A stretch of DNA of 64,000 nucleotides, taken from positions 5,862,001 to 5,926,000 of the forward strand of contig NZ_CP023747.1 of the NCBI RefSeq assembly GCF_008704995.1, in the 5' to 3' direction. A model generated the notes under the pieces. The model ran no database searches. It saw only the letters and a list, made by a program, of their open reading frames with translations, and had not been told where the DNA came from. Source of the stretch: Streptomyces nodosus. GTDB lineage: Bacteria > Actinomycetota > Actinomycetes > Streptomycetales > Streptomycetaceae. A program made the position numbers and the translations under genes. Positions 51,035 through 60,711 of the stretch are shown piece after piece; positions within the stretch are counted from its first letter, which is position 1; each line of letters begins with the position of its first letter.

Positions 51035-52675
51035 ATGGACCTGGACCGTACCGACGAGACGACCGGTGAAGCGGCGAGACCGGACCTGCCGGACCCCGTG
51101 GTCCGCACCCCCTACGGAGCCGTGCGCGGTCGCCATGAGCGAGGAGTCGCCGTCTTCCGGGGCATCCCCTATGCCGCCGCGCCCTTCGGCCCGCACCGCT
51201 TCCGCCCGCCCGTGCCGCCGCAGCCCTGGGACGGGGTGCGGGACGCGGGCGCCTTCGGGCCGACGCCGCCCAAGCCGCCCTACTCGGAGGCGTTCGCCCG
51301 CTATCTGGCCGACCCGGTGGTCCCCGGGGACGACTGCCTCAACCTCAATGTGTGGACGCCCGAGCCGAGCCCCGGCGCCCGGCTCCCGGTCCTGGTGTGG
51401 ATCCACGGTGGCGCCCTGACCCGCGGCTCCTCCGCCGTACCCGTCTACGACGGCGGCGCCTTCGCCCGGGACGGCGTCGTTCTGGTCACCTTCAACTACC
51501 GCCTGGGTGTGGAGGGCTACGGACTGTTCCCGGACGTCCCGGCCAACCCCGGGCTGCGCGATCAGCTCGCCGCGCTGGAGTGGGTGCACGAGGCGATCGC
51601 CGCGTTCGGCGGGGACCCGGACCGGGTGACCGTCTTCGGCCAGTCGGCGGGCGCGATCAGCATCGGAGCCCTGCTGGCCGCGCCCCGCGCCCGGGGGCTG
51701 TTCCGGCGGGCGGTGCTGCAGAGCGGGCCGCCGCAGTCCACGGACCGGGACCGGGTACGGCGCCTGGTGCGCCGGATGGCCACCCGGCTGAAGGTGCCGG
51801 CGACGGCGGCCGCGTTCGCCGCGGTGGACCGCGCGCTGCTGGCCGAGACCCAGGCGGAGGTGGGCCGACGGGCCAGCCCGATCCTCGGCGGACCCGCCTT
51901 CGGGATCGTCGTCGACGGCGATCTGGTGCCCCGAGACCCCTTGGAGGCGCTGCTCGACGGGGACGCCGGGGACATCCCCCTGCTCATGGGATGGACCAGC
52001 GAGGAGCATCTGCTGTGGCTGGCGCCCGGCGGGCTGACCGAGCGCATCGACCGGCTGGGCGCGGTCGCCATGGCCGGTGCGATGGCCCGCTGCCACTGCG
52101 GCCCCGACGTCCCGCGCGGCTACCGCAACGCCCACCCGGACGCCCCCGTCTCCGAACTGCTGGGCCAGATGGTCACCGACCATCTGCTCCGCTTCCCGCT
52201 GCACCGGCTGGCCGACTCCCGAGCGAGCGAGGGCCGGGCGCCCTCCCACCTCTATGAGTTCGGCTGGCGCTCCGGCCTCCCCGGCCTCGGCGCCTGCCAC
52301 GCCCTGGAGCTGGGCTTCGTCTTCGACAGCGCCGAGGTGCCGGACGCGGCCAGGATGGCCGGGCCCGACGCGCCCCGCGAGCTCGCCCGCGAGATGCACA
52401 CCGCCTGGGTGCGTTTCGCGACGGACGGCGACCCGGGCTGGCCCGCCTGGGACGCCCGCCACCCGGTACGGGTCTTCGGCGGTGACGGGGACCCGGTCGC
52501 CCATGGGCCGCGCGACCCGGAGATGGCGCTGTGGGAGGCGACAGCCACCCAGCCGCAGCCCACCCGGGCACCGGGCGCCGGAAGCGGCACGCTGCTGCGC
52601 GGTACCAGGCCCTTCTCGGCGGTACGGCGACTGCGGCGGCCGGGAGGCGAGCGCCGTCGCGGCGACGCCGGGTGA
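51035..52675 (+). CDS. carboxylesterase/lipase family protein
   Basis: This 546-residue alpha/beta hydrolase has the type-B carboxylesterase hallmarks: GIPYAAAPFGPHRFRPP, WIHGGALTRGSS (oxyanion hole), EDCLNLNVW-like DDCLNLNVW, and nucleophile Ser204 in FGQSAGAIS, where Gln replaces the common Glu of GESAG. The Glu of the triad is in GWTSEEHLLW or a later acidic site and the His in GACHALELGFVF. ATG 51035 follows GAGGAGAGGG. It is probably cytoplasmic, as no signal peptide is visible. The substrate is unknown. Confidence 0.9.
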   Translation: MDLDRTDETTGEAARPDLPDPVVRTPYGAVRGRHERGVAVFRGIPYAAAPFGPHRFRPPVPPQPWDGVRDAGAFGPTPPKPPYSEAFARYLADPVVPGDDCLNLNVWTPEPSPGARLPVLVWIHGGALTRGSSAVPVYDGGAFARDGVVLVTFNYRLGVEGYGLFPDVPANPGLRDQLAALEWVHEAIAAFGGDPDRVTVFGQSAGAISIGALLAAPRARGLFRRAVLQSGPPQSTDRDRVRRLVRRMATRLKVPATAAAFAAVDRALLAETQAEVGRRASPILGGPAFGIVVDGDLVPRDPLEALLDGDAGDIPLLMGWTSEEHLLWLAPGGLTERIDRLGAVAMAGAMARCHCGPDVPRGYRNAHPDAPVSELLGQMVTDHLLRFPLHRLADSRASEGRAPSHLYEFGWRSGLPGLGACHALELGFVFDSAEVPDAARMAGPDAPRELAREMHTAWVRFATDGDPGWPAWDARHPVRVFGGDGDPVAHGPRDPEMALWEATATQPQPTRAPGAGSGTLLRGTRPFSAVRRLRRPGGERRRGDAG

Positions 52676-52790
52676 ACGACCGGGTGCGTCCCGGCGGCGC
52701 CCACGGGCGACGGCGGCGGCCCTTCGGAAAGCCTTGTACCGGGGCGCCGGGCCGTTCCCCCGCGATGCGGCGCGATGTGAGACTGAGGGC

Positions 52791-53411
52791 ATGCTCATAC
52801 AGTTCCTCGCTGCGGCCGGGGTGCTCGCCGTACTGACCGTGGTGCCCGGACCGGACATGGCCGTGGTGACCAAACGGGCCGTGTCCTCCGGCTGGCGGGA
52901 CGGATTGCGGACGGTCGGCGGAATCACCGCGGGACTGCTGGTCTGGGGTGTCCTCGCGGTCGCGGGTCTGGCCGCGGTCCTGGCCGCCTCCGCCACCGCG
53001 TACACCGTGGTCAAGCTGGTCGGAGCGGCCTACCTGGTCTTCCTCGGCGTCCAGACGCTCCTCAGGAGCAGGCGCACGGCGGCGGTGACCGAGGCCACGG
53101 CCGCCGCCGCGCCCGTCGGCAACCCCTGGCGGACCGGCCTGGTCAGCAACCTCTTCAATCCCAAGATGGCCGTCTTCTACACCGGTCTGCTGCCGACGCT
53201 GGCCCCGTCCGGGCTCTCGCCCCACACCGGCATGGCACTGCTGGTCCTCGTCCACGCGGTGCTGACCGCCGGATGGCTCGGCGGCTATGCGCTGCTGCTG
53301 GCCAAGGCCCGTGCGGTCTTCGAGAAGCCCGCCGTCCGCAGAGGCATGGACCGTGTCACCGGCGTCGTCCTGATCGGGTTCGGACTGAAGGTCGCCACGA
53401 CCCAGCCCTGA
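52791..53411 (+). CDS. LysE family translocator
   Basis: This 206-residue membrane protein has six hydrophobic segments in the LysE/RhtB pattern, with the family motif VVPGPDMAVVTKRAVSSGWRDGL near residue 18 and NPWRTGLVSNLFNPKMAVFYTGLLP. It would export an amino acid or derivative. The start at ATG 52791 gives the normal N-terminus. It is convergent with the homocysteine methyltransferase gene, which makes a link to sulfur amino acids worth considering. Confidence 0.9.
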   Translation: MLIQFLAAAGVLAVLTVVPGPDMAVVTKRAVSSGWRDGLRTVGGITAGLLVWGVLAVAGLAAVLAASATAYTVVKLVGAAYLVFLGVQTLLRSRRTAAVTEATAAAAPVGNPWRTGLVSNLFNPKMAVFYTGLLPTLAPSGLSPHTGMALLVLVHAVLTAGWLGGYALLLAKARAVFEKPAVRRGMDRVTGVVLIGFGLKVATTQP

Positions 53412-53436
53412 CCCCGGCCGCCCCGGGCGGAAGCTG

Positions 53437-54381
53437 TCAGCGGGCGGTGGCCGACGGTGGGCGCAGTGCCCGGGCGACGGCGGTGACGGCCTCCGGGCCC
53501 ACCCGGCAGCAGCCCCCGACCAGCCGTGCCCCGGCCGCGTACCAGCCGGTGACCCGGTCGGCGGTGAAGGTGCCGCGGCCGTCCCAGGTGCGGGCCCCGG
53601 CGTCCCAGGCCTCACCGCTGTTCGGGTAGACCACCACCGGCTTGCCCGTCACCCGGGCCGCCGTCGCGATCGCGGCGTCCACGTCCTCGGGGGCGCAGCA
53701 GTTCACGCCCACCGCGATCACCTCCTCCGCGTCGGCGGCCAGGGCGAACGCCTCCTCCAGCGGCTGCCCGGCGCGCGTACGGTCGCCGGAGACGCTGTAC
53801 GACAGCCAGGCCGGGACGCCGAGCCCGCGCACCGCCCGCAGCAGGGCCGCCGCCTCCTCCGTGTCGGGGACCGTCTCCAGGGCCAGCACATCGGGGCCCG
53901 CCGCGGCCAGCACCTCCAGGCGCGGCCGGTGGAAGGCCTCCAGCTCGGCGACCGTGAGGCCGTAGCGGCCCCGGTACTCGGAGCCGTCCGCGAGCATCGC
54001 CCCGTACGGGCCCACGGACGCCGCCACCCACAACGGCCGTCCGACGACACCCCCGGTGCGCGCCCGCCGGGCCGCCTCACGGGCCAGGCCGACGCTCAGG
54101 GCGAGCAGCCCGGCGGCCCGCTCCCGGTCGATGCCGCGCCGCGCGAAGCTCTCGAACGTCGCCTGGTAACTGGCGGTGATCGCCACATCCGCGCCCGCCA
54201 GGAAGTACCCGAGATGTGCCTCGGTGATCGCCTCCGGCCGCTCCGCGAGCAGCCGCGCCGACCACAGTTCGTCACTCAGGTCGTGTCCGGCCGACTCGAG
54301 CTGATTCGACATACCGCCGTCGAGCACGAGCGTCCCGGCGGAGAGGGCCCCGGCGAAGGAGGGGGCGGCAGCGCTGGTCAT
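53437..54381 (-). CDS. mmuM: homocysteine S-methyltransferase
   Basis: This 314-residue protein has the zinc-binding homocysteine methyltransferase pattern: LVLDGGMSNQLESAGHDLSDELWSA, VGVNCCAPEDVD with Cys ligands, and VGGCCRVGPEAV with the Cys pair. It would transfer a methyl from S-methylmethionine (or AdoMet) to homocysteine. The single-domain form is of the MmuM type, not cobalamin-dependent MetH. It lies downstream of a TetR gene on the same strand. Confidence 0.9.
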   Translation of the reverse strand: MTSAAAPSFAGALSAGTLVLDGGMSNQLESAGHDLSDELWSARLLAERPEAITEAHLGYFLAGADVAITASYQATFESFARRGIDRERAAGLLALSVGLAREAARRARTGGVVGRPLWVAASVGPYGAMLADGSEYRGRYGLTVAELEAFHRPRLEVLAAAGPDVLALETVPDTEEAAALLRAVRGLGVPAWLSYSVSGDRTRAGQPLEEAFALAADAEEVIAVGVNCCAPEDVDAAIATAARVTGKPVVVYPNSGEAWDAGARTWDGRGTFTADRVTGWYAAGARLVGGCCRVGPEAVTAVARALRPPSATAR

Positions 54382-54638
54382 GCCTCGACGCTAGTCCCCC
54401 TCGGTGGTGACGGACACACGGGACATGACACGCCGGGCTCCGGCATACCGTGCAGGAGCATGGTTGACCGATGGTGATGACACCGACCCCCCGTCCTTGG
54501 TTGAATGCGGGCGTACAACAGGAAGCGGAACGGCGTCCATACACATGAACGCGGTATCCGCCTCCCGCCCAGTCCCCTGGGGCGTTCCGACCGGAACCGG
54601 GGCGCCCCAGGTCTGGGCCGCGTCGGCCGGACGAGGCG

Positions 54639-55226
54639 TCAGCCGTCGTCCTTCTTCTTCTCGCGGGGCCAGTGCTCCAGTGCCCCGTGCAGGGCCTCGA
54701 CCGCCTTGTCCCAGGACGCCTCGACATCGCGGGGCGCGCCGAAGCCGCCCATGGACTCGATGGTGCAGTAGCCGTGGAAGGTGCTGCGCAGCAGGCGTAC
54801 GGCATCGGTGAGGTCGGGCTCCTCCAGACCGTAGGCGCGGAGCATGCCGTAGGTGATCTCGGCGGTGCGGCGCAGGGCGGGGGAGTCGGCCACCAGGGAC
54901 TGGTCGACACGGATCTGGGTGGCCGCGTACCGGCCGGGATGCCGGCACGCGTACGTCCGGTAGGCCCCCGCGAAGGCGGCCAGCGCGTCCTTGCCCGCCC
55001 GTCCGGCGACGGCCGCGGCGATCTGCTCGATCAGCTCGGCGCCGGCGTGGAGGGCGAGCCGGGTGCGGAGGTCCTGGAGGTTCTTGATGTGCGAGTACAG
55101 GCTCGCGTCCTTCACCCCGAACCGCCGCGCCAGCGCCGACACCGTGACGTTCTCGAAGCCGACCTCGTCCGCGAGCTCGGCGGCGGCAGCGACGACGCGT
55201 TCCGCGGAGAGCCCCGCACGGACCAT
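54639..55226 (-). CDS. TetR/AcrR family transcriptional regulator
   Basis: This 195-residue protein has an N-terminal TetR helix-turn-helix (LSAERVVAAAAELADEVGFENVTVSALARRFGVKDASLYSHIKNL) and a C-terminal ligand domain of the TetR_C_33-like type (FHGYCTIESMGGFG). ATG 55226 gives the common start. It follows the beta-galactosidase gene on the same strand with about 140 bases between; a regulatory link is not established. Confidence 0.88.
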   Translation of the reverse strand: MVRAGLSAERVVAAAAELADEVGFENVTVSALARRFGVKDASLYSHIKNLQDLRTRLALHAGAELIEQIAAAVAGRAGKDALAAFAGAYRTYACRHPGRYAATQIRVDQSLVADSPALRRTAEITYGMLRAYGLEEPDLTDAVRLLRSTFHGYCTIESMGGFGAPRDVEASWDKAVEALHGALEHWPREKKKDDG

Positions 55227-55365
55227 CTGGTGACCTTCCTGACCATCTCCGCCCGGCCGTGTTCCGCGAGCTCCTGGGCGCAGTGTGGCACACCGGGTCC
55301 GGACGGCCGCCCGTGCCGGGGAGCGGCCGGCACCCCCGTGGAGGTGCCGGCCGGAACCCGTCGGG

Positions 55366-58293
55366 TCAGGCGCGTTCGGCGGTCTCCGAGAAGACGAACG
55401 AGAACTCCGCGGGCGCGGCCCACAGGAAGTACCGCGGCAGCGGGCCCGGGCCGCAGGACTGCGAGCCGATGCCGTGCTGGGCGTGGTCGAGATTGACCCA
55501 CACCGTGTCACCGGGGATGAGGTCCGTCAGATGGCGGGCGGCGTCCAGGTGCTCGTTGGTCCAGCGCCGGCCGCTCAGCCAGAACTCCGGGTCGCCCTCG
55601 ATCCGCAGCCCGCCGATCTCCGCCCAACGGACGTCGGCACGGGCGCCGTTCTCCTGCGGGCGGACGTAGGGCGTCTGGAGGCCGTCCACCGTGGACTCCC
55701 AACGCCCCAGCCGGGACGCCGACCTGGTGTCCGGGTACGCCTCGCCGGGGCCGCCGCCGAACCAGCGCACCCGGTCCGCCGCGCCGGACAGCCCGAACCG
55801 GATCCCGAGCCGTGGCAGCGGCACCGTCCACTCGCCCTGCGGACCGACGGACACGGTCAGCCGCAGCCGTTCGCCGTCGGAGGTCCAGCGGTAGACGGTG
55901 GCGAGGCCCAGCTCCCGGCCGGCGGGCGCCACCCTGGTCCGTACGGTCAGGGCGTCCTCGCCGGTCTCCACGGAGTCCAGGCGGTGGCGCATGCGCTGCA
56001 GACCGAGGGTGCGCCACAGCAGGCCGTAGCGGACGTCCGACTGCCAGGTGGCGCCGTCGTCGTTGTCGGTGGGCGCCCGCCACACGTCCAGGCGGGGTGG
56101 CCCGGTCACCTCCACCGCGCCGATGCTCAGCAGCGCCCCCGTACGGGCGTCGAAGGAGCCCGGGCCGAGGGTGATCCGGCCGTCCCCGCGGGCGGGCGCC
56201 GCGCCCCGGGCGACCCGGAGCGGCGGGCGGGCGGAGACGGGGAACTGGGCCCAGGCCACCGGATGCCCCTTCGGCGCCCAGGCGGTGTCGGACGCCAGCA
56301 GCGCACGGACCGTCCACTGGGTCTCACCGTCCCGGGTGCCGGGCGGTTCGGGCAGTTTCACCTCCACCGACTCGCCCGGTGCCGCCCTGGGCACGGGCAG
56401 GCCGCCCGATGCGACCGTCTCGCCGTCGACCTGGTAGGACCACTCGAAGGCGAGCGCCGTGAGGTCCAGGAAGTCATGGGCGTTGCGGATCCGCACGGTC
56501 CCGGGGCCCGCCCCGTACTCCGCAGGAGCCGGGGGCCGGGCCTCGAAGCGGACCGGCTCGATCACCTTCTTGTACTCGACCAGACCGGGGGACGGGGTGC
56601 GGTCCGGGAACAGCAGTCCGTCGCAGACGAAGTTCCCGTCGTGCAGTTCCTCGCCGAAGTCGCCGCCGTAGGCGAAGCCATGGCGCTCGTCCTTGACGCC
56701 GTGGTCGATCCACTCCCAGACGAAGCCGCCCTGGACGCGGTCATGGGTCTCGAAGAGCCGCTGGTAGTCGGCGAGGCCGCCGGGGCCGTTGCCCATGGCG
56801 TGCCCGTACTCGCAGAGGACGAAGGGCAGTCGGCGGCGCTTGAGGGGGCCGCCGTCCAGACCGCGGCCGATCCGGTCGACCTCCTCGTGGACGGCGTACA
56901 TCCGCGAGTACATGTCCGTGTCCCGGCAGTCGCGGTCGCCCTCGTAGTGCACCAGGCGCGAGCTGTCCCGGCCGTGGATCCACTCGGCCATCGCGGTCAG
57001 TCCGCGGCCGGTGCCCGCTTCGTTGCCCAGCGACCAGACGACCACCGAGGGGTGGTTCTTGTCGCGTTCGACCATCCGGGCGGCGCGGTCGAGGAGGGCC
57101 GGGGTCCAGCGCTCGTCGTCCACCGGGTTGTCGCGCCAGGACTGCTCCACGAAACCATGGGTCTCCAGATCGCACTCGTCGATCACCCAGAGCCCGAGTT
57201 CGTCGCAGAGGTCGAGGAAGGCCGGGTGCGGCGGATAGTGCGAGGTGCGCACGGCGTTGATGTTGTGCCGCTTCATCAGCAGCACGTCCTCGCGCATGGT
57301 CTCCCGGTCCAGGGCGCGGCCCTGCTCCGGGTGCCACTCGTGCCGGTTGACGCCCTTGAAGAGGATCGCCCTGCCGTTGACCTCGATCAGGCCGTCCTCG
57401 ACCACCACCGTGCGGAAGCCGATGCGCAGCGGCACGCGTTCGCCCTCGGTGGCCAGGACGCCGTCGTACAGCCGTGGGGTCTCCGCGGTCCACGGCTCGA
57501 CGGGGACGGTCACGGATGCACCGGTGGGGACGTCGATGCCCAGGGCGGGCACGGTGACCCGGCCGGCCACGTCCGAGTCGACCTTCAGCGTGCCCGCGCC
57601 GGCGGTGTGGTCGTAGGAGGCGTGCACGAAGAAGTCGAGGGCGCAGCCCGCCGGGCGGTGCAGCAGGGTGACGTCCCGGAAGATGCCCGGCAGCCACCAC
57701 TGGTCCTGGTCCTCCAGATACGAGCCCGCCGACCACTGGTGGACCCGGACCGCGAGCACATTGCCCTCGGGCCTGAGCAGATGCCCCACCGCGAACTCGT
57801 GCGGCAGCCGGGAGCCCTTGAACTCGCCGAGGTCGGTGCCGTTCAGCCAGACCCGGGCGCAGGACTCGACCCCGTCGAAGCGCAGCACCGCCCCGCCGTC
57901 CGAGGGCCAGTCGGAGGGCAGGTCGAAGAGGCGCAGATGGTCACCGGTCGGGTTCTCGGTCGGCACCCGCGGCGGGTCGACGGGGAACGGGTAGAGGTGG
58001 TTGGTGTAGGCGGGGGCTCCATGGCCCTGGAGCACCCAGTGACCGGGCACCGAGATCCGCGCCCAGTGCCCCGCGTCGAATCCGGGCCCGGCGAACGCGT
58101 CGTCCTCGGCGTCGGCCGTCGGGGACAGCCGGAAGCGCCAACTGCCGTTCAGGGAGAGGGAGGCGGCGTCCGAGGAGGCGTACCAGGCACGCGGCGGCAG
58201 GGTTCCGCTGCCCGGTGCGACATCCTCGACATAGTCGGTGGCGGCCCTCAGAGGTGATCGGTGGTCCCGGTTGCTGCTGCTCGGTGCCGACAT
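55366..58293 (-). CDS. lacZ: glycoside hydrolase family 2 beta-galactosidase
   Basis: This 975-residue protein has the five-domain LacZ layout: jelly-roll N-terminus (SLNGSWRFRLSPTADAEDD), TIM barrel with the acid/base Glu in SLGNEAGTG and the nucleophile Glu in LCEYGHAMGNGPGG, and a C-terminal beta-sandwich (RVRWFGGGPGEAYPDTRSASRLG and PYVRPQENG). Length and motifs match the E. coli-type enzyme. It would hydrolyse beta-galactosides in the cytoplasm. The 331 bases upstream carry a long palindrome. Its regulator could be the nearby TetR or ROK protein. Confidence 0.95.
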   Translation of the reverse strand: MSAPSSSNRDHRSPLRAATDYVEDVAPGSGTLPPRAWYASSDAASLSLNGSWRFRLSPTADAEDDAFAGPGFDAGHWARISVPGHWVLQGHGAPAYTNHLYPFPVDPPRVPTENPTGDHLRLFDLPSDWPSDGGAVLRFDGVESCARVWLNGTDLGEFKGSRLPHEFAVGHLLRPEGNVLAVRVHQWSAGSYLEDQDQWWLPGIFRDVTLLHRPAGCALDFFVHASYDHTAGAGTLKVDSDVAGRVTVPALGIDVPTGASVTVPVEPWTAETPRLYDGVLATEGERVPLRIGFRTVVVEDGLIEVNGRAILFKGVNRHEWHPEQGRALDRETMREDVLLMKRHNINAVRTSHYPPHPAFLDLCDELGLWVIDECDLETHGFVEQSWRDNPVDDERWTPALLDRAARMVERDKNHPSVVVWSLGNEAGTGRGLTAMAEWIHGRDSSRLVHYEGDRDCRDTDMYSRMYAVHEEVDRIGRGLDGGPLKRRRLPFVLCEYGHAMGNGPGGLADYQRLFETHDRVQGGFVWEWIDHGVKDERHGFAYGGDFGEELHDGNFVCDGLLFPDRTPSPGLVEYKKVIEPVRFEARPPAPAEYGAGPGTVRIRNAHDFLDLTALAFEWSYQVDGETVASGGLPVPRAAPGESVEVKLPEPPGTRDGETQWTVRALLASDTAWAPKGHPVAWAQFPVSARPPLRVARGAAPARGDGRITLGPGSFDARTGALLSIGAVEVTGPPRLDVWRAPTDNDDGATWQSDVRYGLLWRTLGLQRMRHRLDSVETGEDALTVRTRVAPAGRELGLATVYRWTSDGERLRLTVSVGPQGEWTVPLPRLGIRFGLSGAADRVRWFGGGPGEAYPDTRSASRLGRWESTVDGLQTPYVRPQENGARADVRWAEIGGLRIEGDPEFWLSGRRWTNEHLDAARHLTDLIPGDTVWVNLDHAQHGIGSQSCGPGPLPRYFLWAAPAEFSFVFSETAERA

Positions 58294-58378
58294 GCTGACG
58301 TCCTTGTCTCGAGTACGGCTGCGGCTTTCACGGTTCGCGCACGAGCGGGCTCACAGGGCGTTGCGGGCGGGACGTTAA

Positions 58379-58415
58379 CCTTCCTCCGACCCTTCGGCAA
58401 GGGGTCGGACGAAGG
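58379..58415. promoter_or_regulatory. imperfect palindrome upstream of lacZ
   Basis: CCTTC-C-TCCGACCC (58379-58392) and GGGTCGGA-C-GAAGG (58402-58415) pair over 13 of 14 positions around a 9-base loop, between divergent lacZ and nitroreductase genes. An operator is the likeliest explanation. Confidence 0.5.
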
Positions 58416-58539
58416 TGCGCCGGGTCACCGGAGCACGGCAGTGCCACCGCGCCGTCCGAGCGGGCGCCGCGACCGGCCCGCGCTTGCCTTGCGGCCGGGG
58501 CTTGTGCTGTGAAGCTGATCACCACGGAGCCGGTCTTGG

Positions 58540-58568
58540 TTGAAACTTGAACTTCCCGAGTCTAGGGT
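58540..58568 (+). promoter_or_regulatory. promoter of the RutE-like gene
   Basis: TTGAAA (58540-58545) and TAGGGT (58563-58568) are spaced by 17 bases, a good vegetative promoter about 57 bases upstream of the start at 58625. Confidence 0.65.
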
Positions 58569-58624
58569 CGGTGTCGCAAGTCGATCCCCCGGGATCCATC
58601 ACACGACTCGAGGAAGTTCCCCCC

Positions 58625-59215
58625 ATGTCGCTCGTTCTTGACCCCACCGCCCAGGATCTGCTCTTCCGCGAGGCCCGCACGGCGAACACCTTCACCGACG
58701 AACCGGTGACCGACGAGCAGGTCCAGGCGATCTACGACCTGGTCAAGTACGGCCCGACGTCCATGAACCAGTCGCCGCTGCGCGTCACCCTGGTCCGCTC
58801 CCCCGAGGCGCGTGAGCGCCTGGTCCAGCACATGATGGAGGGCAACCGGCCGAAGACCGCCGCCGCCCCCCTGGTCGCGATCCTCTCCGCGGACAACGAG
58901 TTCCACGAGGAGCTGCCGTACCTCTTCCCGCACTTCCCCGAGGCCAAGGACGCCGTCTTCGGCGACCGCTCGGTGCGGGAGAACCAGGCCGGCCTCAACG
59001 CCGCCCTGCAGGCCGCGTACTTCATCATCGGCGTCCGTGCCGCGGGCCTCGCCGCCGGCCCGATGACCGGCCTGGACTTCGAGGGCGTCCGCAAGGAGTT
59101 CCTGGACGACGACCACACCCCGCTGATGGTCGTCAACATCGGCAAGCCGGGCGAGGACGCCTGGTTCCCGCGCTCCCCGCGCCTGGAGTTCGACCAGGTC
59201 GTCACCACGGTCTGA
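58625..59215 (+). CDS. rutE: malonic semialdehyde reductase, RutE-like nitroreductase
   Basis: This 196-residue flavoprotein is of the HadB/RutE subgroup of nitroreductases: FREARTANTFTDEPVTDEQ, YGPTSMNQSPLRVTLVRS and AGLAAGPMTGLDFEGV. RutE reduces malonic semialdehyde to 3-hydroxypropionate in pyrimidine breakdown, but no other rut genes adjoin, so the substrate here may differ. ATG 58625 follows a short AAG-rich region. Confidence 0.85.
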   Translation: MSLVLDPTAQDLLFREARTANTFTDEPVTDEQVQAIYDLVKYGPTSMNQSPLRVTLVRSPEARERLVQHMMEGNRPKTAAAPLVAILSADNEFHEELPYLFPHFPEAKDAVFGDRSVRENQAGLNAALQAAYFIIGVRAAGLAAGPMTGLDFEGVRKEFLDDDHTPLMVVNIGKPGEDAWFPRSPRLEFDQVVTTV

Positions 59216-59234
59216 GTCGCCCCCACACTCTGAG

Positions 59235-59272
59235 AAGGCCCCCGGAACCCCTGGCGGTTCCCGGGGGCCTTT
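59235..59272 (+). terminator. intrinsic terminator after the RutE-like gene
   Basis: AAGGCCCCCGGAACC (59235-59249) pairs with GGTTCCCGGGGGCCTT (59256-59271), apart from one bulged C, and is followed by a short T-run. It lies 20 bases after the stop codon. Confidence 0.88.
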
Positions 59273-59304
59273 CGCACGGGCCGGGGGAGCGGGCCCGGCC
59301 ACCG

Positions 59305-60549
59305 TCAGGGGGACGGTGCGCTGCGGCGTACGGGCGGCGCGGTGCGGTGGGCGGGCCGCCGGCCGGCCGAGCGGAGTGCGCCCTCCAGGGCGAAGGTCGC
59401 GGCTCCCAGGCACACCGGGTCGGTGGGAACGGGGGACAGCACGATCTCGGTGGCCGCGAACGGGCGGCCGAGCGCATACCGGCCGACGGCCTTCCGCACC
59501 TCGTCCAGCAGCGGCTCGCCGAGCGTGGCCGCGACCCAGCTGCTGAGCACCACCACCTCGGGGTTGAGCAGATTGACCAGGTCGGCGATGCCGGTGCCGA
59601 GATGGCCCGCGGTGATCCGTACGACCTCCAGGGCGACCGGGTCCCGCGCGGCGACCCCGCGGGCGAGGGCGTCGATCGTGGCGGTCTGGTCCTCGGGGTG
59701 CAGCAGCGGGCTGCCGGGGTCGAGCTCCCGCAGGCTGCGCATGATGCCGGGCGCCCCGGCATAGGCCTCCACACAGCCGTGGTTGCCGCAGTGGCACGGC
59801 CGGCCGTCCGGAACCAGCGTCGTATGGCCCCACTCACCCGCGCTGTTGCTGACCCCGCGGTGCAGTCCGCCGCCCAGGGCGAGCCCGGCTCCGACCCCCG
59901 TGCCCAGATTGACGACCACGGCGTCCTCGCGCCCCCGGGCCGCCCCGAACCACAGCTCGGCCACCGTGCAGGCGCGCAGCGGATTGTCCAGGTACAGGGG
60001 GTGGGCGAGGTGCTCGGCGAGCAGCTCGAGCAGCGGCACCTCGTGCCAGTCCCAGTTGGCGGCGTAGGCGCACACCCCCCGGTCGCGGTCGATCTGCCCG
60101 GGCACACCGACCCCGATGCCCAGCACCCGGGAGGCCGCCTCCCCCGCCCGGGCGACCACCGCGCCGACGCCCGCCACCACCCGGGCCACGACCTGCTCCG
60201 GGCGGTTCTCACCGGGACGCATCTCCTGCTCGTCGCGGGCGCGCGGGGTCAGCGCCAGGTCGAACAGCTCGACCCTCACATAGGTCTCCGCGATGTCGAC
60301 GCCGATCAGCACGCCCCCCGAGGCGTCGACCGCGACCAGTCCCCGCGGCCTGCCGCCCGCCGAGTCCTCGTAGCCGACCTCGGTGATCATCCGGAGGTCC
60401 AGCAGCTCACCGACCAGGGTGGCGACCGTGGCCAGGCTCAGCCCGGTGGCGGCGGCCAGCTCCTGCCGGGAGGCGGGCGAGCGGGCGATGATCCGGCGCA
60501 GCACCTCGGACCGGTTCGCGGTGCGAATGTCGCGCGAGGTGCGTCTCAT
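59305..60549 (-). CDS. ROK family transcriptional regulator
   Basis: This 414-residue repressor has an N-terminal winged helix (RRIIARSPASRQELAAATGLSLATVATLVGEL) and a ROK sugar-kinase-like domain with VVVNLGTGVGAGLALGGGLHRG and the zinc motif CHCGNHGCVEAY. Such proteins repress sugar-uptake or glycosidase genes and respond to sugars. No transporter genes lie next to it; lacZ, 5 kb away, is one candidate target. ATG 60549 begins the standard N-terminus. Confidence 0.9.
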   Translation of the reverse strand: MRRTSRDIRTANRSEVLRRIIARSPASRQELAAATGLSLATVATLVGELLDLRMITEVGYEDSAGGRPRGLVAVDASGGVLIGVDIAETYVRVELFDLALTPRARDEQEMRPGENRPEQVVARVVAGVGAVVARAGEAASRVLGIGVGVPGQIDRDRGVCAYAANWDWHEVPLLELLAEHLAHPLYLDNPLRACTVAELWFGAARGREDAVVVNLGTGVGAGLALGGGLHRGVSNSAGEWGHTTLVPDGRPCHCGNHGCVEAYAGAPGIMRSLRELDPGSPLLHPEDQTATIDALARGVAARDPVALEVVRITAGHLGTGIADLVNLLNPEVVVLSSWVAATLGEPLLDEVRKAVGRYALGRPFAATEIVLSPVPTDPVCLGAATFALEGALRSAGRRPAHRTAPPVRRSAPSP

Positions 60550-60711
60550 CGGTAGGTCCCCCGATTCCCCCGATCCCTCCGGGCCATCGATCCCCCCGGG
60601 CCTCCGGCGAGGCCCGCGCCCCGGCGCGCGGGATCCTAATCTCGCCCCGGAGCCCCTACAAGGGGCGGGAGGGAGGACCGGGCACGCCTACCGCCCGGGC
60701 CGCCTCCCGGC

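Noticed and set aside
55285..58257. Plus-strand open frame of about 990 codons opposite lacZ
   Set aside because: It mirrors the lacZ coding frame and has no family features; lacZ active-site motifs are intact on the minus strand.
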